Source: Verrucomicrobia bacterium SCGC AAA164-M04 (lineage in GTDB: Bacteria > Verrucomicrobiota > Verrucomicrobiae > Verrucomicrobiales > Akkermansiaceae). From it: DNA of 6,300 nt. Under the pieces are notes generated by a model that had not been told where the DNA came from, searched no databases, and worked only from the letters and a program-made list of their open reading frames with translations. The DNA is taken from positions 1 to 6,300 of the forward strand of contig KB912145.1 in assembly GCA_000383735.1 (NCBI GenBank). The letters run 5' to 3'. Both the position numbers and the translations under genes were made by a program. Positions 5,746 through 6,300 of this stretch are shown here, one piece after another. Numbering within the stretch: the stretch's first letter is position 1; every line of letters begins with the position of its first letter.

Positions 5746-6300
5746 ATGAAATACGCAAAGCTCTTTCACAACTCTGCCACTGCTGTAATGGCTCACCTAC
5801 TCGTGATGGCCTTAGCTATCCTAACGATTGGCTGTGGGGAAAAGGATTCACCGTCCGGTAAACACCAAGTTACCGCGGTTATCCAAATCCATCCCACAGA
5901 ATCAAACTTCTGCACCATAACTGAGAACTTTATCGCTAATGAAATCGTAAGCCTTTCGTTAGGAACCAACCTCACTGCCGCTGCTTCGAAAAACAATTGG
6001 AAACCTAAAGATATCAATCTAGATGAAGTCCAAAAGAACCTTGTTGTGACTCAGATTCCAGAAACGGACATGGTTAGGATTACACTTCATTCCGATGATC
6101 CTGATCAGGCGATAAAGATAATTAACGACATCATTAGTTCTTACATCCACCAACGCAAAACCACGGAAGAGGACCGTGCCAAAAAGGCGCTAAAAGCCTT
6201 GGATAACGAGAGACGTGAGCTAAGTGATTTGGTGCAAGACTATCGGAAGGATCTCACAGTCTTAATTCAACAATATGGAATTCCGTATTTTGATGGTGGG
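5746..6300 (+). CDS. Predicted lipoprotein with Wzz/GumC-like chain-length determinant domain, 5' part
   Basis: The frame is open from ATG 5746 to the right edge, giving 185 residues. The leader has a basic start (MKYAKLF), a hydrophobic stretch (VMAHLLVMALAILTIG) and Cys30 in LTIGC-GE, a lipobox-like site with Thr at -3, so lipid anchoring is likely but not certain. The mature part follows the pattern of polysaccharide co-polymerase periplasmic domains: VTAVIQIHP (42-50), an N-terminal helix region with NEIVSLSLGT (65-74), then VVTQIPETDMVRITLHSDDP (100-119), QAIKIINDIISSYI (121-134), and a charged coiled-coil-like helix from about 136 to 175. In Wzz and GumC proteins the phrase about dP..A..I.N.i...Y is characteristic. 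Such proteins set the length of surface polysaccharide chains. Here the first membrane helix appears replaced by a lipoprotein leader. No Shine-Dalgarno is visible. The C-terminal part, including any second membrane helix or tyrosine kinase domain, is outside the window. Confidence 0.7.
   Translation, partial: MKYAKLFHNSATAVMAHLLVMALAILTIGCGEKDSPSGKHQVTAVIQIHPTESNFCTITENFIANEIVSLSLGTNLTAAASKNNWKPKDINLDEVQKNLVVTQIPETDMVRITLHSDDPDQAIKIINDIISSYIHQRKTTEEDRAKKALKALDNERRELSDLVQDYRKDLTVLIQQYGIPYFDGG

Noticed and set aside
5793..6017. Minus-strand 74-codon frame.
   Set aside because: It is antisense to the Wzz-like lipoprotein gene, whose leader and domain pattern are recognisable on the plus strand.

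Overview
The window looks like a chromosomal stretch of a Verrucomicrobiota bacterium, possibly a relative of Planctomycetota. This is inferred from four things: a two-gene unit of planctomycete/verrucomicrobial-type secreted cytochrome (PSCyt1, DUF1592/1588/1585) plus DUF1552 protein; a BspA-like LRR_5 surface protein; the remnant of a PEP-CTERM sorted protein; and start codons mostly without Shine-Dalgarno sequences. No genus can be named from the sequence alone.

Layout. Positions 1-308 (minus strand) hold the 5' end of a secreted LRR_5 protein that runs off the left edge. Positions 309-1706 are gene-poor and look like a decay zone. They hold several hairpins, a short plus-strand fragment of LRR_5 repeats (904-1026), a possibly structured segment (1080-1187), and a minus-strand 3' fragment of a PEP-CTERM protein (1204-1398) whose upstream part is lost to stops and frameshifts.

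Positions 1707-4055 and 4069-5508 are two intact plus-strand genes 13 bases apart: a predicted periplasmic di-heme c-type cytochrome of 782 residues and a DUF1552 protein of 479 residues with a twin-arginine-like leader. Both would act outside the cytoplasm, and the pairing suggests one extracytoplasmic redox or degradative module. The substrate is unknown to me. A weak terminator follows at 5530-5561. A 22-base imperfect direct repeat (19/22) lies on each side of the pair, at 1465-1486 and 5573-5594.

Positions 5509-5745 are an intergenic leader with a perfect 10-base inverted repeat. Positions 5746-6300 (running off the right edge) begin a predicted lipoprotein whose mature part resembles the periplasmic domain of Wzz/GumC polysaccharide chain-length regulators. 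It probably starts an exopolysaccharide or capsule locus.

No tRNA, rRNA, CRISPR array, transposase or integrase was seen. The most interesting points are the Wzz-like lipoprotein with its palindromic leader, the divergent cytochrome, and the graveyard of surface-protein fragments upstream of the operon.
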